Assembly: GCA_036376135.1 (NCBI GenBank)
Contig: DASVAW010000170.1
Span: 1-41,019 of the forward strand
Direction of reading: 5' to 3'
Source of the DNA: Candidatus Polarisedimenticolaceae bacterium
GTDB taxonomy: Bacteria > Acidobacteriota > Polarisedimenticolia > Polarisedimenticolales > DASRJG01
DNA: 41,019 bases
Positions 27,054 through 35,983 of this stretch are shown here, in pieces. Both the position numbers and the translations under genes were made by a program. The notes beneath the pieces were generated by a model that saw only the letters and a list, made by a program, of their open reading frames with translations, did no database searches and had not been told where the DNA came from. Position 1 is the stretch's first letter, and every line of letters starts with the position of its first letter.

Positions 27054-27761
27054 ATGAAGCGAATTTCGACCCTTTCCGCCCTCGCGCTGTCGATCGGCTT
27101 GGTCTCCCCCGTCTTCGCCGGCGGCAGCGACGCCCGGATCCGCGTCGTGCACGCGTCCCCCGACGCCCCCAACGTCGACGTCCTGGTCAACGGCGCCGTC
27201 GCCTTTGCGGACGCGCCGTTCAAGGGCGTGACGGACTACGCGACCCTTCCCGCCGGGGCCTACGACGTGGAGGTCGTCCCCGCGGGGGCGAGCGCCCCGG
27301 TGGTGATCGACCTCACCGGTCCCAACGCCGTGAACCTCTTCTACAACCGCGACTACACCGCCGTCGCCGTGAACTTCCTGGACCGGATCGAGCCGCTGCT
27401 CCTCGAGGACGACAACCGCCCGGTCGGCCTGCCGTTCTCCCGCGTCCGATTCGTGCACGCCTCCCCCGACGCTCCCGCCGTCGACATCAAGGTCGCCGAC
27501 GGTCCGTATCTGTTCCGCAACGTCGCGTTCAAGGGGGTGGGCGACTACGTGACCGTGCCGCGCGGGACCTACGACCTCGAGGTGCGCGCGGCCGGAACGG
27601 AGACCGTGGCGCTGCGCCTTCCGGGCATCGCGCTCGCCGGCGGGACCACGTACACCGTCTTCGCGGTCGGCCTGCTCTCCGGGGCCCCCGCGCTCGACGC
27701 GGTCGTCCGCGTGGATGCCGTCTCGCCCGCCCGCGGGCGGGCGCCGGTCGCCCGCCGCTGA
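27054..27761 (+). CDS. Secreted protein with two DUF4397 domains
   Basis: 235 residues. Signal peptide MKRISTLSALALSIGLVSPVFA, then two tandem DUF4397 domains: DARIRVVHASPDAPNVDVLVNGAVAFADAPFKGVTDY and, after a linker at about 125-145, SRVRFVHASPDAPAVDIKVADGPYLFRNVAFKGVGDY. DUF4397 folds are small beta sandwiches of unknown role in secreted and surface proteins. ATG 27054 follows GGAG by six bases; other start codons at 27036 and 27042 lack a ribosome site. The divergent pullulanase and shared GGACA array suggest joint control, so a role at the cell surface during starch use is a guess only. A strong hairpin follows the gene. Confidence 0.85.
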   Translation: MKRISTLSALALSIGLVSPVFAGGSDARIRVVHASPDAPNVDVLVNGAVAFADAPFKGVTDYATLPAGAYDVEVVPAGASAPVVIDLTGPNAVNLFYNRDYTAVAVNFLDRIEPLLLEDDNRPVGLPFSRVRFVHASPDAPAVDIKVADGPYLFRNVAFKGVGDYVTVPRGTYDLEVRAAGTETVALRLPGIALAGGTTYTVFAVGLLSGAPALDAVVRVDAVSPARGRAPVARR

Positions 27762-27783
27762 AGCGACGCATCCCGAACACGAG

Positions 27784-27816
27784 GGGCCCGGGGAGACCCG
27801 GGCCCTTCGTCGTTTT
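27784..27816 (+). terminator. Rho-independent-type terminator after the DUF4397 gene
   Basis: Perfect 9-base stem GGGCCCGGG / CCCGGGCCC with a GAGA loop, followed by TTCGTCGTTTT. It lies 22 bases after the stop and just before the acyltransferase start. Confidence 0.8.
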
Positions 27817-27831
27817 GTGTACTCTCCCCCC

Positions 27832-29142
27832 GTGGATGTCGCCTACCGCGCGCTGCGGTCGCTCGCCCGGTTCCTGCTCGCGGTCTTCTACCGCCGCGTC
27901 GAGGTGGTCGGACTCGAGCGATTCCCCGCGCAGGGACCGGTGGTGGTCGCCGCCAACCACCCCAACGGGCTCGTCGACCCGATGATCCTGGTCGCCCGGC
28001 TCCCCAGACGGCTCGTCCCGATCGCCAAGGAGCCGCTGTTCCGAAACCCGCTGCTCGCGCCGTTCCTTCGCCTGATGGGCGCGATCCCCGTGCACCGGCG
28101 CCAGGACGAAGGGGCGGATCCTTCGCGCAACCGCGAGATGTTCGCCGCGGCTCTCGAGACCCTGCGCCGGGAACGGGCGATCCTGATCTTCCCCGAGGGG
28201 GTGAGCCAGGACGAACCGCGCCTGGCCCCCCTGAAATCCGGGGCGGCGCGGCTCGCGCTGGGCGCGGTGGAAGCCTCGGGCGGTTCAATCGTCGTGCGGA
28301 TCGTCCCCGTCGGCCTCGTCGCGCACGAGCCGGGGACGTTCCGCGGCGGGTGGGCCCTCGCGGCGATCGGCGATCCGATCGAGGTGGGTGCGCAGCCCGA
28401 GGCGACGGCCAGGGCGCTGACCGATCGCATCGCCTCGGCGATCGAGGAACGGATCGTCGTCGCCGCGGATCGCCACACCGTCGACCTCGCGCAGGTCGCG
28501 GCGAGCGTCGGCCGGCGCCGCCCCGACGCCGCGGACGACGACGCCGCGGCCCGGACCGCCTGGGTCCGGGCGGCGCTCACCACCCTCGACCGGCTCGAGC
28601 GCGAGTTCCCCGAGAAGGCGCGCGAGGTGCGCGAGGACGTCGAGGCCTGGGCGCGGGACCTCGAGCGCCTGGGGCTCGAGGGTGCTTCGCTCCCTCGGAC
28701 CTATCGCGCCGCCGCCGTCGTCCGCTACGCGATCCTCGAAGGGGGCCCGATCCTCCTGGGCGTTCCGCTCGCGCTGCTCGGGATGGCCCTGCACGGCCTG
28801 CCGTGGCTTCTGGTGCGCATCGGCGTGCGGCTCGCGCGACCCGACTCGACCGTCGAAGCGTCGTACAAGCTCGTGGGGGCCCTCGTCGTGTATCCCCCGG
28901 CCTGGCTGCTCGAAGGATGGCTCGCCTGGAGGAGCGGCGGAGGCGGCGCGCTGCTGGCGTTCGCCGTCCTCCTGATCCCCGCGGGGTTCTTCGCGCTCAC
29001 GTGGCGCGAGCGCCTGCTCCGGGTCCGGCGCGACGCGAAGGGATTCTTCACCTTCCTCGTCCGCGGCGACCTGTACGCGCGGCTTCGCGAGCGACGGGAC
29101 GCGCTGCGCGCGCGACTCGAAGCGCTGGGCGGCCGTTTATAG
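27832..29142 (+). CDS. 1-acyl-sn-glycerol-3-phosphate acyltransferase-like protein (PlsC family)
   Basis: 436 residues. A PlsC acyltransferase domain in the first half: AANHPNGLVDPMI (NHxxxxD) near residue 44, a helix AKEPLFRNPLLAPFLRLMGAIPVHR, and IFPEGVSQDEP near residue 123. Two or three membrane helices follow at about 300-320 and 350-390 (ILLGVPLALLGMALHGLPWLL, LLAFAVLLIPAGFFAL). The catalytic His and Asp are present. It resembles membrane acyltransferases that acylate lysophospholipids. GTG 27832 is chosen; it has no ribosome site but sits six bases after TACTCT, in keeping with a leaderless start, and the GTG at 27817 is an alternative. Its TAG stop is inside the -10-like box of the next gene. 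Confidence 0.87.
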   Translation: MDVAYRALRSLARFLLAVFYRRVEVVGLERFPAQGPVVVAANHPNGLVDPMILVARLPRRLVPIAKEPLFRNPLLAPFLRLMGAIPVHRRQDEGADPSRNREMFAAALETLRRERAILIFPEGVSQDEPRLAPLKSGAARLALGAVEASGGSIVVRIVPVGLVAHEPGTFRGGWALAAIGDPIEVGAQPEATARALTDRIASAIEERIVVAADRHTVDLAQVAASVGRRRPDAADDDAAARTAWVRAALTTLDRLEREFPEKAREVREDVEAWARDLERLGLEGASLPRTYRAAAVVRYAILEGGPILLGVPLALLGMALHGLPWLLVRIGVRLARPDSTVEASYKLVGALVVYPPAWLLEGWLAWRSGGGGALLAFAVLLIPAGFFALTWRERLLRVRRDAKGFFTFLVRGDLYARLRERRDALRARLEALGGRL

Positions 29143-29143
29143 T
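29138..29143 (+). promoter_or_regulatory. -10-like TATAGT built on the acyltransferase stop codon
   Basis: TATAGT contains the TAG stop of the acyltransferase gene and ends six bases before GTG 29150. No ribosome site precedes the GTG. The arrangement repeats that at the hisD stop. No -35 is visible. Confidence 0.4.
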
Positions 29144-29149
29144 GGCGCC

Positions 29150-29848
29150 GTGCGCGAGGAGCCGCGGGTCGATCTCTGGCACTTCCGTCTCGACGTTCCC
29201 GGAGAGGAGCTCGAGATGGCGCGCGCGATTCTCTCCGCCGACGAGATCGCCCGATCCTCCCGCTTCGTCCGCCCCCGCGACCGCGACCGTTTCGCCGTAG
29301 CCCGGGGGCGACTGCGGATGGTCCTCGGCGCCGAGCTCGGCGTCCGCGCGGGCTCCGTGGCGTTCCGCTACGGCATGCGCGGGAAACCCGATCTCGCCCC
29401 GCCGCTCGACCGCTCGGGCCTGCGCTTCAGCCTGTCGCACTCCGCGGACCGGGCCCTGGTCGCGACGACCCGGCACCGCGCGATCGGCGCCGACCTCGAG
29501 GCCCTTCGCGACGTGCGTTCCGGGCGGGATCTCGCGAGGCGCATCTTCGCGCCGCAGGAGTTCGAGGTCCTCGACCGGCTCGAGGGGGAGGCGTGGAGGC
29601 GCGCGTTCTTCAGGTGCTGGACCCTCAAGGAGGCCTGGCTGAAGGGGCGCGGCGACGGCCTGACCTTCCCCACGCGGAAGTTCACGGTCGCGATCGGGCC
29701 GGGCGAGCCCGCCCGCCTGCTGCACGTGGAGGGCGAGCCCGACGCCCCCTCGCGCTGGTCGCTGCGCGAGGCGCGCGCGCCGGAGGGATTCCTCGCGGCC
29801 GTCGCGGTCGAAGGCCCGGTGGGACGGCTCGTCGACCGGTCGGGCTAG
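29150..29848 (+). CDS. 4'-phosphopantetheinyl transferase (Sfp-type)
   Basis: 232 residues. Transfers phosphopantetheine from CoA to a serine of a carrier protein. Signatures are GRLRMVLGAELGV, FRYGMRGKPDLAPP, FSLSHSADRALVATTRHRAIGADLEAL with the metal-binding Asp and Glu, RIFAPQEFEVL and WTLKEAWLKGRGDGL. It is of the two-domain Sfp class, not the small AcpS class. Starts at GTG 29150, eight bases after the acyltransferase stop. No polyketide or non-ribosomal peptide synthase is nearby, so the target may be an acyl carrier protein elsewhere. Its stop overlaps the stop of the convergent FAD gene within CTAG. Confidence 0.92.
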   Translation: MREEPRVDLWHFRLDVPGEELEMARAILSADEIARSSRFVRPRDRDRFAVARGRLRMVLGAELGVRAGSVAFRYGMRGKPDLAPPLDRSGLRFSLSHSADRALVATTRHRAIGADLEALRDVRSGRDLARRIFAPQEFEVLDRLEGEAWRRAFFRCWTLKEAWLKGRGDGLTFPTRKFTVAIGPGEPARLLHVEGEPDAPSRWSLREARAPEGFLAAVAVEGPVGRLVDRSG

Positions 29849-31134
29849 ACCGGCACCGCCCACTCCTCCTCGACCGCCGGCTGGATGCCCAGCGGCGCGA
29901 GCACGGACCGGAGGGCGGTTCCCGAGGAAGGCGCGCAGTCCACGATGCGCGCGGCGTTCGCGCGCACCCACGGGTCGGCGCCGGTCGCGACCGCGGGCGC
30001 CCCTTCGAGGCCGAGAAGGCGCTTCCACTCCCTGGTCCGCTGCGCGTCGTAGGTGGCGAGCGCGTCGCCGGCCGCGGGCTCGCGCAACCGTCGCGCGATC
30101 GACCACGCGAGGTCGCGTCCCTCGCGCAGGCCGACGTTCATGCTGTTCATCCCGATCGGAGAGGCGAGGTGCGCCGCATCGCCGACGAGCCACACGTGCC
30201 CCTCGCCGAAGCGGTCCACCAGGCGCCGCTCGAAGCGGATCGCGGCCGACCAGAAGACCTCGGTGACCCGCGGGAGGAACCACGGCGCGCGCTCCGCGAT
30301 GAACGCGCCGAGCTTCTCGGGCTCGATCGCGGGGTACGAGCGGTCGTCGAACCCGACGAGCAGCCGGCTCTTCTTGCGCTCGTCCTCCGCCGCCGCGGGG
30401 TCGGTGATCTCGAACCCCCAGCGGAATCGGCCCTCGCGCATCGACCACAGGACGTTCGATCGCCCCTCCTCGAGCACGATGTGGACCTCGGAGAGCGGCG
30501 ACCCCTCCGCCTGGAACTCGAAGACCGCGAACAGCTGCGAGGGCCCCACCTCGGGGTATCCGATCCCCGTCGCGCGGCGGACCTTCGACCGATGTCCGTC
30601 GGCGCCCACGATGAAACTCGGCTCGACCTCGAACTCCTTCTCGACGACCCACTCCGTCGTGGCCGCCGCATACCCCATCGTCTCCTTGCCGAGCTTGTGC
30701 ACGACCGCGACGACCTTCGTCCCCTCGGGGCGCACGGAGTCGAGCCTGTGGTTCCACTCGACCTTGACCCCGCGCTTCTCGAGCGCCTGCTCGAGCGCCG
30801 CCTCGAGGGCGAACTGCGGGAGCACGAGAAGGAACGGGAACTTGCCGCCGACGTGGGCGAAGTCGAGCCTCCCCTTTTCCCCCTTCGCGTCCCGGAGGAC
30901 CACGGAGCCCATGCGGTGCCCCTGCGCGATCAACGGCTCCGCGAGCCCGTGGGCGTCGAGGAGCTCGAGCGTGCGGGGGTGGAGGCCGAGGGCGTAGCTG
31001 CGGGAGGTCGTCCGCCACTGCTCTTCGAGCACCCGGACCGAGATTCCGCGCCGGGCGAGCTCGAGGGCGCAGAACTGACCCACCGGCCCGGCGCCGGCGA
31101 CGAGCACTTCGCAGGGGGACTTGAACCAGGACAT
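29845..31134 (-). CDS. FAD-dependent monooxygenase (PHBH-fold)
   Basis: 429 residues. Flavin-binding [17 protein letters not shown] near residues 14-30, the arginine motif [12 protein letters not shown] (residues 49-60), [16 protein letters not shown] (DG motif) near 180, and [25 protein letters not shown] (GD motif) near 318. This is the aromatic hydroxylase or epoxidase superfamily (PF01494), with substrates ranging from phenols to polyketides and ubiquinone precursors. A C-terminal thioredoxin-like domain is absent, so it is the short type. ATG 31134 follows GGAGG, and a TAGAGT -10-like box lies upstream. The substrate cannot be read from sequence. Confidence 0.88.
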   Translation of the reverse strand: MSWFKSPCEVLVAGAGPVGQFCALELARRGISVRVLEEQWRTTSRSYALGLHPRTLELLDAHGLAEPLIAQGHRMGSVVLRDAKGEKGRLDFAHVGGKFPFLLVLPQFALEAALEQALEKRGVKVEWNHRLDSVRPEGTKVVAVVHKLGKETMGYAAATTEWVVEKEFEVEPSFIVGADGHRSKVRRATGIGYPEVGPSQLFAVFEFQAEGSPLSEVHIVLEEGRSNVLWSMREGRFRWGFEITDPAAAEDERKKSRLLVGFDDRSYPAIEPEKLGAFIAERAPWFLPRVTEVFWSAAIRFERRLVDRFGEGHVWLVGDAAHLASPIGMNSMNVGLREGRDLAWSIARRLREPAAGDALATYDAQRTREWKRLLGLEGAPAVATGADPWVRANAARIVDCAPSSGTALRSVLAPLGIQPAVEEEWAVPV

Positions 31135-31152
31135 GGGGCACCTCCACGGGAA

Positions 31153-31158
31153 ACTCTA
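31153..31158 (-). promoter_or_regulatory. -10-like TAGAGT for the FAD monooxygenase gene
   Basis: Minus-strand TAGAGT lies 18 bases before ATG 31134 with the GGAGG ribosome site between. The same GAAACTCT sequence occurs again 27 bases upstream (31176-31183), which may be a repeated operator half. Confidence 0.3.
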
Positions 31159-31258
31159 CGCGCCTTCGGCCGGCGAAACTCTTGACCACGGTTCAGCGTC
31201 CAACGGGAGCGGCGCTCGGCCGGGTCGTCCGGCAGAATGCCAGCGAAGCGAGGTCCCC

Positions 31259-31789
31259 GTGCGTCCTACCAGGCCTTTGAGCTTCGGACTGCTGGTGTTG
31301 GCGGCCCTCCTGCCGGCGTGTTCCACCGATCTCGCCGCCCCCGCCCCGGCTCCGACGGCCTCATCTTCCTCCCCCATCCAGGTGAAAATCATGGCCGACA
31401 AGGTCGAGAAGTCCGCGGACGAGTGGCGCAAGGTCCTGACCCCCGAGCAGTTCCACGTCCTGCGCGAGAAGGGAACCGAGCGCGCCTACACGGGAGCGCT
31501 CTGGAACAACCACGACCGGGGGGTGTACCGGTGCGCCGGATGCGGCCAGCCCCTGTTCACCTCCGAGACGAAGTTCGAGTCGGGGACGGGCTGGCCCTCC
31601 TTCTGGGAGCCGGTCGACCCGCAGGTCGTCGGGACCCATCGCGACTTCAGCTGGGGGATGTTCCGGACCGAGGTGCACTGCGCCCGGTGCGGGGGGCATC
31701 TCGGGCACGTCTTCGACGACGGCCCCAAGCCCACCGGCCAGCGCTACTGCATGAACTCGGCGGCCTTGACTTTCGAGAAGTCGGAGTAG
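31259..31789 (+). CDS. msrB: Lipoprotein methionine-R-sulfoxide reductase (MsrB)
   Basis: 176 residues with a lipoprotein signal: [21 protein letters not shown] (lipobox Cys21). The catalytic domain begins around residue 46 with [30 protein letters not shown]. Two zinc CxxC pairs (CAGC, CARC), [23 protein letters not shown] and the catalytic RYCMNS (Cys164) are present. It reduces methionine R-sulfoxide in proteins, here in the envelope. GTG 31259 is supported by GAGGT upstream; ATG starts before it lack a signal peptide context. The electron source is not visible in the window. Confidence 0.9.
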   Translation: MRPTRPLSFGLLVLAALLPACSTDLAAPAPAPTASSSSPIQVKIMADKVEKSADEWRKVLTPEQFHVLREKGTERAYTGALWNNHDRGVYRCAGCGQPLFTSETKFESGTGWPSFWEPVDPQVVGTHRDFSWGMFRTEVHCARCGGHLGHVFDDGPKPTGQRYCMNSAALTFEKSE

Positions 31790-31835
31790 GCCGAACGACG
31801 ACCTACGTCACGAGCGCGGGCGGCGTCCGGGGGAC

Positions 31836-31841
31836 TAAGAT
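31836..31841 (+). promoter_or_regulatory. -10-like TAAGAT before pntA
   Basis: TAAGAT lies about 45 bases before the pntA start in the gap after msrB. A leader of about 38 bases carries GGAGGA (31874-31879). No clear -35. Confidence 0.3.
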
Positions 31842-31885
31842 GCGCGGCCTTTTTGGGGCCGGCCGACACCCCCGGAGGACGTATC

Positions 31886-33463
31886 GTGGCGGAGACCGCC
31901 TCCTCGAAGCTGAAGATCGGGATCCCGAGGGAAGTTCATCCGGGCGAGCGCCGCGTGGCCGCGGTGCCCGCGACCGTGACCAGGCTCACGAAGCTCGGCG
32001 CCGAGCTGATCGTGGAGAGCGGCGCGGGTGACGCAGCCAGCTTCTCCGATCAGTCGTACGAGGAAGCCGGGGCGCGGGTCATCGAGGATACCCAGGCCCT
32101 CTGGTCCGAGGCCGATCTCATCCTCAAGGTCCGCGCCCCCGAGCTGAACTCCTCGCTCGAGCGGCACGAGGCGGACCTGCTGCGACCGGGCGGGCGGCTG
32201 ATCTCGTTCCTCTGGCCCGCGCAGAACGCCCCGCTCATCGAGCGCCTGGCCGCACGCAAGGCGACGGTGATGGCGATGGACGCGGTGCCGCGCATCACGC
32301 GCGCGCAGAAGCTCGACGCCCTCTCCGCGATGGCGAACATCGCGGGGTACAAGGCGGTGCTCGAGGGCGCGAACCGTTACGGCCGCCTGCTCGGGGGGCA
32401 GATCACCGCCGCCGGCCGGATCCGCCCGGCGACGGTGCTGATCGTCGGCGCCGGCGTCGCCGGCCTCGCCGCGATCGGTGCCGCCCGCGCCCTCGGCGCG
32501 ATCGTGAAGGCCTTCGACACGCGCGAGGCGGTCCGCGAGCAGATCGAAAGCCTCGGCGGGCAGTTCCTGAAGTTCGAGTTCGACGAGAAGGGCGAGGGCG
32601 AGGGCGGATACGCCAAGCAGATGTCCGACGCCTACCTCGCCGCCGAGCAGGCCTTCCTCGCCAAACACTGCAAGGACGCCGACATCGTCATCACGACCGC
32701 CCTCATCCCGGGGAAACCCGCGCCGCAGCTGATCACCGCGGGCGCCGTCGTCGAGATGCACGCGGGCTCGGTGATCGTGGACCTCGCCGCCGAACAGGGC
32801 GGGAACTGCGCCTTCACCGAACGCGACCAGATCGTGGAGAAATACGGCGTCACGATCGTCGGGCTGACCGACCTGACCAGCCGCATGGCGACCCAGGCGA
32901 GCGAGCTCTACGCGACGAACCTGTACAACCTCCTCGAGGAAATGATCAAGGAAGGCGCGTGGCGCCTCGACCTCGAGGACGAGGTCCAGCGCGGGATGCT
33001 CGTCCTGCACGACGGCAAGCTGATGTGGCCGCCCCCCAGGCCGGAGGTGCGCGCCGCGGCGCCGCAGCCGCCCAAACCCGCCCCCCCCAAACCCTCGGCC
33101 CCCGCGAAGAAGGAGCCCTCGCCGTGGCCCTCGCGGATCGGGATGGCGGGACTCGCGGGACTGCTGGCGCTCATCGGCCTCGAGGCGCCCCCGCAGGTGC
33201 TGCAGCACATGACGGTCTTCCTGCTGGCGGTCGTCGTCGGCTGGCACGTGATCTGGAACGTGACCCCCGCGCTCCACACCCCGCTCATGAGCGTCACGAA
33301 CGCGATCTCGGGGATCATCGTCATCGGCGGGATGCTCCTCGCGGTCGGACCCTCGCTCGGAATCCCGCAGTGGCTCGGCGCGATCGCGGTCCTCGTCGCC
33401 TCGATCAACGTCGCGGGCGGCTTCCTCGTCACCCAGCGCATGCTGAAGATGTTCCGGAAGTAG
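31886..33463 (+). CDS. pntA: NAD(P) transhydrogenase subunit alpha (PntA)
   Basis: 525 residues, an undivided alpha subunit of E. coli type. The NAD-binding domain spans about 1-380: [74 protein letters not shown], and [21 protein letters not shown] Pro/Lys-rich hinge at about 390-420 leads to the membrane part (about 420-525) with several helices ([43 protein letters not shown]). GTG 31886 follows GGAGGA. The protein with PntB couples proton flow to hydride transfer from NADH to NADP. pntB starts ten bases after its stop. Confidence 0.95.
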   Translation: MAETASSKLKIGIPREVHPGERRVAAVPATVTRLTKLGAELIVESGAGDAASFSDQSYEEAGARVIEDTQALWSEADLILKVRAPELNSSLERHEADLLRPGGRLISFLWPAQNAPLIERLAARKATVMAMDAVPRITRAQKLDALSAMANIAGYKAVLEGANRYGRLLGGQITAAGRIRPATVLIVGAGVAGLAAIGAARALGAIVKAFDTREAVREQIESLGGQFLKFEFDEKGEGEGGYAKQMSDAYLAAEQAFLAKHCKDADIVITTALIPGKPAPQLITAGAVVEMHAGSVIVDLAAEQGGNCAFTERDQIVEKYGVTIVGLTDLTSRMATQASELYATNLYNLLEEMIKEGAWRLDLEDEVQRGMLVLHDGKLMWPPPRPEVRAAAPQPPKPAPPKPSAPAKKEPSPWPSRIGMAGLAGLLALIGLEAPPQVLQHMTVFLLAVVVGWHVIWNVTPALHTPLMSVTNAISGIIVIGGMLLAVGPSLGIPQWLGAIAVLVASINVAGGFLVTQRMLKMFRK

Positions 33464-33473
33464 GAGGCGAGCC

Positions 33474-34904
33474 GTGACGACCACCTTCGCCAACGCCACG
33501 TACGTCCTCGCGAGCCTCCTGTTCATCATGAGCCTCAAGGGGCTGAGCCAGCCCGAGAGCGCCCGCCGCGGCAACCTGCTCGGCACGGTCGGGATGTTCC
33601 TCGCCATCCTCGTGACCGGGGCGCTGCTGTTCTCCCCGGGCGCGACGGGCCACGGCCCCGCCGCGCCCTCGACCTACGGCCTGCTCGCCGCGATGATCGG
33701 CGTCGGCTGCGTGATCGGCGCCGTCCTCGCCGCCCGGGTCGCGATGACCCAGATGCCCGAGCTCGTCGCGATGCTGCACAGCTTCGTCGGCATCGCCGCG
33801 GTGCTCGTCGGGATCGCGACGCAGATGGCGGGCTCGCACGGCGACACCGCCGGACTCGCCCACGTCTTCGAGATCTTCATCGGGGTCTTCGTCGGCGCGA
33901 TCACCTTCACCGGCTCGGTCGTCGCCTTCCTGAAGCTGCGCGGCTCGCTCAGCGGCAAGCCCCTGCTCCTCCCCGCGCGTCACTTCCTGAACCTCGCGCT
34001 CGTGACCGGGTGCGTCGTCGCCTCGGTCGTCGGCATTCCCGCCGAGCCCGCGACCGCGCTGAACATGCTCCTGGTGGTGACGGTGCTCTCCTGCATCCTG
34101 GGCATCCACCTCGTCGCGGCGATCGGCGGCGGGGACATGCCCGTCGTCGTCTCGATGCTCAACAGCTACTCGGGATGGGCCGCGGCCGCCGCGGGGTTCA
34201 TGCTCTCGAACGACCTGCTCATCGTGACCGGCGCCCTCGTCGGCGCGTCCGGCGCGATCCTGAGCTACATCATGTGCGAGGCGATGAACCGCTCCATCTG
34301 GAACGTCATCTTCGGTGGCTTCGGGACCGAAGGCGGGAAGCCCGCGGTCGCGGCGGCCGGGACCGGCGGTCCCGTCCGCGAGACGAACGTCGGCGAGGTC
34401 GGAGGCCTCCTCACCGGCGCGAAGAAGGTCATCTTCGTCCCCGGCTACGGCATGGCGGTCGCCCAGGCCCAGCACGTGGTGAAGGAGATCACCGAGCAGC
34501 TCGGCAAGAAGGGGGTCGAGGTCCGCTACGCGATCCACCCCGTCGCCGGGCGCCTTCCGGGGCACATGAACGTCCTGCTCGCCGAGGCGGGAGTCTCCTA
34601 CGAGATCGTCAAGGAGATGGACGAGATCAACGAGGACTTCCCCAAGACCGACGTGGCGGTGATCATCGGCGCCAACGACATCGTCAACCCCTCCGCCCTC
34701 GACGACCCGGGAAGCCCGATCTACGGGATGCCCGTCCTCGAGGTCTGGAAGGCCGGCAAGGTCGTCATGCTCAAGCGCTCGATGAACGCCGGGTACGCCG
34801 GCGTGGACAACCCCCTCTGCTACCGCGAGAACACGCTGATGCTCTTCGGCGACGCGAAGCAGAGCGTGTCGAAGCTGCTGGCGTCGGTGCAGGCGGAGGG
34901 GTGA
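33474..34904 (+). CDS. pntB: NAD(P) transhydrogenase subunit beta (PntB)
   Basis: 476 residues. About nine membrane helices in the first 270 residues ([51 protein letters not shown] and others) and a cytoplasmic NADP-binding domain with [23 protein letters not shown] near 316-336, [39 protein letters not shown] and [17 protein letters not shown]. The signature set is complete. GTG 33474 follows pntA closely. The NADPH made could supply biosynthesis. Its stop shares GTGA with the next gene, so all three genes are probably one transcript. Confidence 0.96.
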   Translation: MTTTFANATYVLASLLFIMSLKGLSQPESARRGNLLGTVGMFLAILVTGALLFSPGATGHGPAAPSTYGLLAAMIGVGCVIGAVLAARVAMTQMPELVAMLHSFVGIAAVLVGIATQMAGSHGDTAGLAHVFEIFIGVFVGAITFTGSVVAFLKLRGSLSGKPLLLPARHFLNLALVTGCVVASVVGIPAEPATALNMLLVVTVLSCILGIHLVAAIGGGDMPVVVSMLNSYSGWAAAAAGFMLSNDLLIVTGALVGASGAILSYIMCEAMNRSIWNVIFGGFGTEGGKPAVAAAGTGGPVRETNVGEVGGLLTGAKKVIFVPGYGMAVAQAQHVVKEITEQLGKKGVEVRYAIHPVAGRLPGHMNVLLAEAGVSYEIVKEMDEINEDFPKTDVAVIIGANDIVNPSALDDPGSPIYGMPVLEVWKAGKVVMLKRSMNAGYAGVDNPLCYRENTLMLFGDAKQSVSKLLASVQAEG

Positions 34905-35698
34905 GCGGCAGGCCGGGGCCCGAGGCGGTCGCGGAGGTAAGGCGCCGGCTCGAGGCGATCGAGCGCGAGGAGGGAGTCGTGGTCCTCCTCGCCGTGGAGT
35001 CGGGAAGTCGCGCCTGGGGATTCGCCTCGGACGACAGCGACTACGACACCCGGTTTCTCTACGTCCGCCCTCCCGACTGGTACCTCACCGTCGACCTCGA
35101 GCGTCGTCGGGACGTTCTCGAGCGCCCGATCGTCGACGACTACGACGTCAACGGATGGGACCTGCGCAAGGCGTTGCGCCTCTTCCGCAAGTCGAACCCG
35201 CCGCTTCTCGAGTGGCTCCAGTGCCCGATCGTGTACGCGGAGCGTTTCTCCGTCGCGCAACGCCTGCGCGCGATGATCCCCACGCACTTCGACCCGCGCG
35301 CCGGGTTCCACCATTACCTCCACATGGCGCGCGGGAACTTCCGCGAGTACCTGCGAGGGGACGAGGTCTGGCGCAAGAAGTACTTCTACGTGCTCCGACC
35401 GCTGCTCGCGATCCGGTGGATCGAGGCGGGCTCGGGGGCGCCCCCCATCGAATTCGAGCGCCTGGTCGACGCAACCGTCGAGGACCCGGCGCTCCGCCGT
35501 GCGATCGACGCGCTGATCGCGGAGAAGCGCGCGGGCGCAGAGCTCGCGCGCGCGCCGCGCGTCGAGGCCATCAGCGCGTTCGTCGAGGCGGAGCTCGGGC
35601 GGCACGAGGCCACCGAGGCACCGAGACCGGAGGTGGCGCCTCCGATCGAGGAGCTGAACGTTCTCTTCCGCGAGACTCTTCGAGAGGTTTGGGGCTGA
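34901..35698 (+). CDS. Predicted nucleotidyltransferase (RlaP/YcgL-like, PF10127)
   Basis: 265 residues with [28 protein letters not shown] near residues 37-64, the polymerase-beta-type nucleotidyltransferase core (GS motif then SDxD), and the family extension with [51 protein letters not shown]. The family (PF10127, RNA-repair-linked polymerase beta superfamily) has an unknown substrate. GTG 34901 overlaps the pntB stop (GTGA), so translational coupling is likely although the biochemical link to transhydrogenase is obscure. Its C-terminal helix [16 protein letters not shown] is well kept. Confidence 0.83.
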   Translation: MSGRPGPEAVAEVRRRLEAIEREEGVVVLLAVESGSRAWGFASDDSDYDTRFLYVRPPDWYLTVDLERRRDVLERPIVDDYDVNGWDLRKALRLFRKSNPPLLEWLQCPIVYAERFSVAQRLRAMIPTHFDPRAGFHHYLHMARGNFREYLRGDEVWRKKYFYVLRPLLAIRWIEAGSGAPPIEFERLVDATVEDPALRRAIDALIAEKRAGAELARAPRVEAISAFVEAELGRHEATEAPRPEVAPPIEELNVLFRETLREVWG

Positions 35699-35708
35699 CT
35701 CTTCCCGA

Positions 35709-35730
35709 GAGGTTGCATCCATGCAACCTC
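35709..35730. promoter_or_regulatory. Perfect 10-base palindrome before the toxin-antitoxin genes
   Basis: GAGGTTGCAT and ATGCAACCTC face each other across CC, ten bases after the nucleotidyltransferase stop and 70 before the antitoxin start. Toxin-antitoxin operons often have such an antitoxin-bound operator, so this is the first guess; a weak terminator is the alternative since a T tract is missing. A smaller CCGGTC/GACCGG repeat lies at 35781-35797. Confidence 0.45.
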
Positions 35731-35800
35731 GTTCGGTCGATGCTCCCTTGCAGGTCGATCACCGTCGCCGTACGCTCCCTCCGGTCCCGGAGACCGGTTC

Positions 35801-35983
35801 ATGCGACGAGACGGCCGCCATACTTCCCCTCCAGCGACAGCGAAGCCGGATTCGGCTCGCCCGAGTCGCGAGGTATTGGACATGCTGCAACGGGCTCGAG
35901 CCGAGTCCGAAGGCAAGCGGACGTACTCGCTCGATGAGGTCTTCGACGTCACCAACCGCCTCCTCAGGCGGAAAGGTGCTTGA
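35801..35983 (+). CDS. Probable antitoxin of a ParE-type toxin-antitoxin pair
   Basis: 60 residues from ATG 35801; a shorter form from ATG 35882 would have 33. The core EVLDMLQRARAESEGKRTYSLDEVFDVTNRLLRRK is like small antitoxins that pair with ParE/RelE toxins. The first 25 residues (RHTSPPATAKPDSARPS) are disordered-looking. The stop overlaps the TTG of the toxin gene (TTGA), a hallmark of such pairs. Lower GC and different codon use than the neighbours indicate acquired DNA. Family naming beyond 'antitoxin' is not certain. Confidence 0.65.
   Translation: MRRDGRHTSPPATAKPDSARPSREVLDMLQRARAESEGKRTYSLDEVFDVTNRLLRRKGA

Noticed and set aside
31182-31187. TTGACC as a -35 box for msrB
   Set aside because: No -10 candidate lies 16-18 bases downstream (GGGAGC stands there).
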